Source: Syntrophothermus lipocalidus DSM 12680
GTDB taxonomy: Bacteria > Bacillota > Syntrophomonadia > Syntrophomonadales > Syntrophothermaceae
Direction of reading: 5' to 3'
Length of the DNA: 64,000 nt
Assembly: GCF_000092405.1 (NCBI RefSeq)
Contig: NC_014220.1
Span: 310,001-374,000, forward strand
Part shown: in pieces, positions 62,172 to 64,000 of the stretch
Layout: each line of letters begins with the position of its first letter
How positions within the stretch are numbered: position 1 is the first letter of the stretch
The notes under the pieces: generated by a model
Databases searched by the model: none
What the model saw: the letters and a program-made list of their open reading frames with translations, nothing else
Told to the model about the DNA's origin: nothing
Position numbers and translations under genes: made by a program

Positions 62172-63893
62172 ATGGACAAAAACAGGTGCTTGCAGTTGAT
62201 GTGTTCATTCCTAGGGGTGTACCTCGGGCTGGGTGGCGTCCTGTTCTACTACCAGGTTTTACAGGCCTCACATACCGCAGGCCAAACGGCGGAAATGCAC
62301 AGCCGAACGGTGGGGCTGCGGGACATACCACGGGGCGATATCCTGGACCGCAACGGTGTGCCTTTAACCGGCAAGTACACGGTATGGGGGCTATACGGCT
62401 GGCCGCAACTGGTAAAAGACCCTCGACACACGACAGAGGAACTGGCCGCGAGATTGGGTTGGGATGATAAAGAAGTGGCGGCGGTCGAGAACCGTTTCAT
62501 CCGGGGCCAAAAAGAGGGGCAGGCCCTGGTGTTGCTCAAACTGCCGGTAGCCAGGTATGAGCTTGACATTCTTGAACGGAGCCCGGTTGACGGGGTGAAC
62601 CTGCTGCCCGTACAAAGGCGATACGGCGATGACGGGTTTGCCTGTCATCTCCTGGGCGAGGTGAAATTGAAAGAGGACTTGCTCGGCGCGCCTCATGCAG
62701 AGGAGTGGTCCGGAGTTTCCGGTGTCGAAAAGAGATACGACGAGGTTCTGCGCCGCGTTCCCCCTGGACCCGTGAACGAGGTGGCAGTAATGGTCGATGC
62801 CAGAGGTAATCCCATTCCCGGTATTCCTCCAAAAGTGCGGAAAAGAGAAGATTCCGGTCAGGGGAACAACGTTGTATTGACGGTCGATCAGAGGTTGCAG
62901 GAAGCAGTGGAAAAAGTAATGGACCGCAGGGTTCAAAAAGGGGCGGTAGTGGTGATGGATGTGGCCAGCCGGGATATACTGGCCATGGCCAGCCGGCCCA
63001 AATTTAGATACGACGGGGAGACCGAAGCCGTAAAGGAGGAAAAAGACAGCCCTTTTTTGAACAGGGCTTTAGCCTTGTACCACCCGGGGTCAGTTTTCAA
63101 GCTGGTGGTCGCGGCTGCAGCCCTCGAGGCTGGAGTGGTGTCTGTAAACGATACCTGGAACTGTACAGGAAGTTACGCCTTTGATAACGGGGTGTCCATC
63201 GGCTGCTGGAAAAAAGAGGGGCACGGTTGGCTGAACCTGGCTGAAGGCTTGGCTAATTCTTGCAACTCGGTGTTGATCCAGGTGGGCCTCAAGCTAGGTC
63301 GAGAAAAACTGCTGGATTACGTGCAGCGGCTTCGCGTGACAGATACGGAAATAATCGGTTATCCAGGGGTTGAGCCCGAGGGGTATGTGAGAGTGGAACC
63401 AGGTTCAGTGGCTATGGGCAATGCCAGCATCGGACAGGAAGGCGTCATGCTGAGCCCGGTGCAGGTGGCATCCCTGGTGGCTACGATTGCTGATGATGGC
63501 AGGTGGACTGCTCCCCGCCTGGTGAAAGGCATACGCCGGGCTGACGGGAGATGGGAAGGCAGGTTTGATACCCTGCCTAAGGAACGGGTAATCAGTTCCA
63601 AGACAGCCCGACAACTGAAAGCTATGCTGGAACTGGCGGTCAAAAGTGGGACGGGCAAACAGGGACAACTAAAATGGACCGGTTCAGCAGGGAAAACCGC
63701 ATCCAGCCAAACCGGAAGATTTGACCAGTCAGGAAAAGAAATACTCGATACCTGGTTTGCCGGTTACCTGCCGACAGAGAACCCTCGTTGGGTTATCGTA
63801 GTGCTGGTGGAAAACGGGATCAGTGGTGGCCAGACCGCGGCTCCCGTTTTCAGGGAAATAGGAGAGGCATTGTGCGGTTTAAGCGGCATATGA
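62172..63893 (+). CDS. Penicillin-binding protein transpeptidase (class B, FtsI/SpoVD-like)
   Basis: The 573-aa product has an N-terminal membrane helix (FLGVYLGLGGVLFYYQVL), a dimerisation/linker part beginning RDIPRGDILDRNG, and a transpeptidase domain. Active-site motifs are S307-x-x-K (PGSVFKLVV) and S363-C-N (LANSCNSVLI). The third, normally KTG, is K508-T-A (SAGKTASSQTG). It lacks PASTA domains. It probably cross-links peptidoglycan, perhaps during sporulation. ATG 62172 chosen for SD spacing. It lies downstream of pstS. Confidence 0.9.
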   Translation: MDKNRCLQLMCSFLGVYLGLGGVLFYYQVLQASHTAGQTAEMHSRTVGLRDIPRGDILDRNGVPLTGKYTVWGLYGWPQLVKDPRHTTEELAARLGWDDKEVAAVENRFIRGQKEGQALVLLKLPVARYELDILERSPVDGVNLLPVQRRYGDDGFACHLLGEVKLKEDLLGAPHAEEWSGVSGVEKRYDEVLRRVPPGPVNEVAVMVDARGNPIPGIPPKVRKREDSGQGNNVVLTVDQRLQEAVEKVMDRRVQKGAVVVMDVASRDILAMASRPKFRYDGETEAVKEEKDSPFLNRALALYHPGSVFKLVVAAAALEAGVVSVNDTWNCTGSYAFDNGVSIGCWKKEGHGWLNLAEGLANSCNSVLIQVGLKLGREKLLDYVQRLRVTDTEIIGYPGVEPEGYVRVEPGSVAMGNASIGQEGVMLSPVQVASLVATIADDGRWTAPRLVKGIRRADGRWEGRFDTLPKERVISSKTARQLKAMLELAVKSGTGKQGQLKWTGSAGKTASSQTGRFDQSGKEILDTWFAGYLPTENPRWVIVVLVENGISGGQTAAPVFREIGEALCGLSGI

Positions 63894-64000
63894 TTGTTAA
63901 AACCGTGGAGAAAGGTATTCAGGTGGAGCTGGGAGCGTTAACATAGAAGAAGAAGCCGGCCGTTGTTTTAGCATTACAGGTTGGGGGCTGATAGAGTGAA

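Overview
The window looks like a chromosome segment of an anaerobic, Gram-positive (monoderm) Firmicute of the class Clostridia. The evidence is the tig-clpP-clpX-lonB-lon-ysxC operon, the alaS-ireB-ruvX-DUF1292-mltG-U32 block, ECF transport, SLH-anchored surface proteins, corrinoid methyltransferase genes, a NifX/ParA-ferredoxin/Mrp cluster, and frequent TTG/GTG starts behind strong ribosome binding sites. A Syntrophomonadaceae-like syntroph fits, but the genus is a guess.

Layout. 0-5.8 kb: a rhomboid protease (cut by the window edge), fdhD, then a decayed zone with a hydE fragment, a frameshifted metY and a truncated nifS that meets metY tail to tail, followed by an Rrf2 regulator and nadA. 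5.8-14.5 kb: tRNA-Gly(GCC) and the chaperone/protease operon. 14.5-24.1 kb: a cobalamin riboswitch, a probable free-standing structured RNA, and a nine-gene cluster. That cluster encodes a PsuG-like C-glycosidase, a UroD/MtaA-type methyltransferase, a double-cubane-cluster-type protein, UPF0340, a PfkB kinase, a ribose-type ABC importer and a corrinoid protein. 24.1-33.7 kb: a second, nearly identical cobalamin riboswitch followed by two SLH-anchored alpha/alpha-toroid proteins, a DUF4430 lipoprotein and ECF T, A and S components. One SLH protein has the barrel-plus-DUF4430 layout of animal transcobalamin/intrinsic factor. 33.8-40.2 kb: a TIM-barrel isomerase-like protein, a ParA-like gene with an in-frame TGA, a DUF134 regulator broken by a 10-bp tandem duplication, and the NifX-NifX-ParA/Fd-ParA/Fd-Mrp-DUF5320 cluster. 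40.4-64 kb: cell-envelope and housekeeping genes (papain-like protease, two VanW-family proteins, PRC-barrel proteins, trxA, rarA, mnmA, alaS, ireB, ruvX, mltG, U32 peptidase, pstS, a penicillin-binding protein) with several small genes and repeat-derived intergenic elements.

How the genes may work together. The two B12-linked clusters are the main interest. The 24.7-33.7 kb cluster is best read as a surface capture and import route for cobalamin or another corrinoid: toroid/DUF4430 proteins on the S-layer and membrane would pass ligand to an ECF transporter, repressed by B12 through the riboswitch. The 15.6-24.1 kb cluster suggests import and 5'-phosphorylation of a ribosyl compound, glycosidic cleavage by the PsuG-like enzyme, and a corrinoid-dependent methyl transfer. 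Its substrate is unknown. The 36-40 kb cluster is a widespread anaerobe module of unknown function, probably concerned with metal or Fe-S cofactors. Two copies of a TTGACATATGTTCA promoter box, one at each end, suggest common control.

All calls come from reading the sequence and recalled family knowledge; no database search was run.
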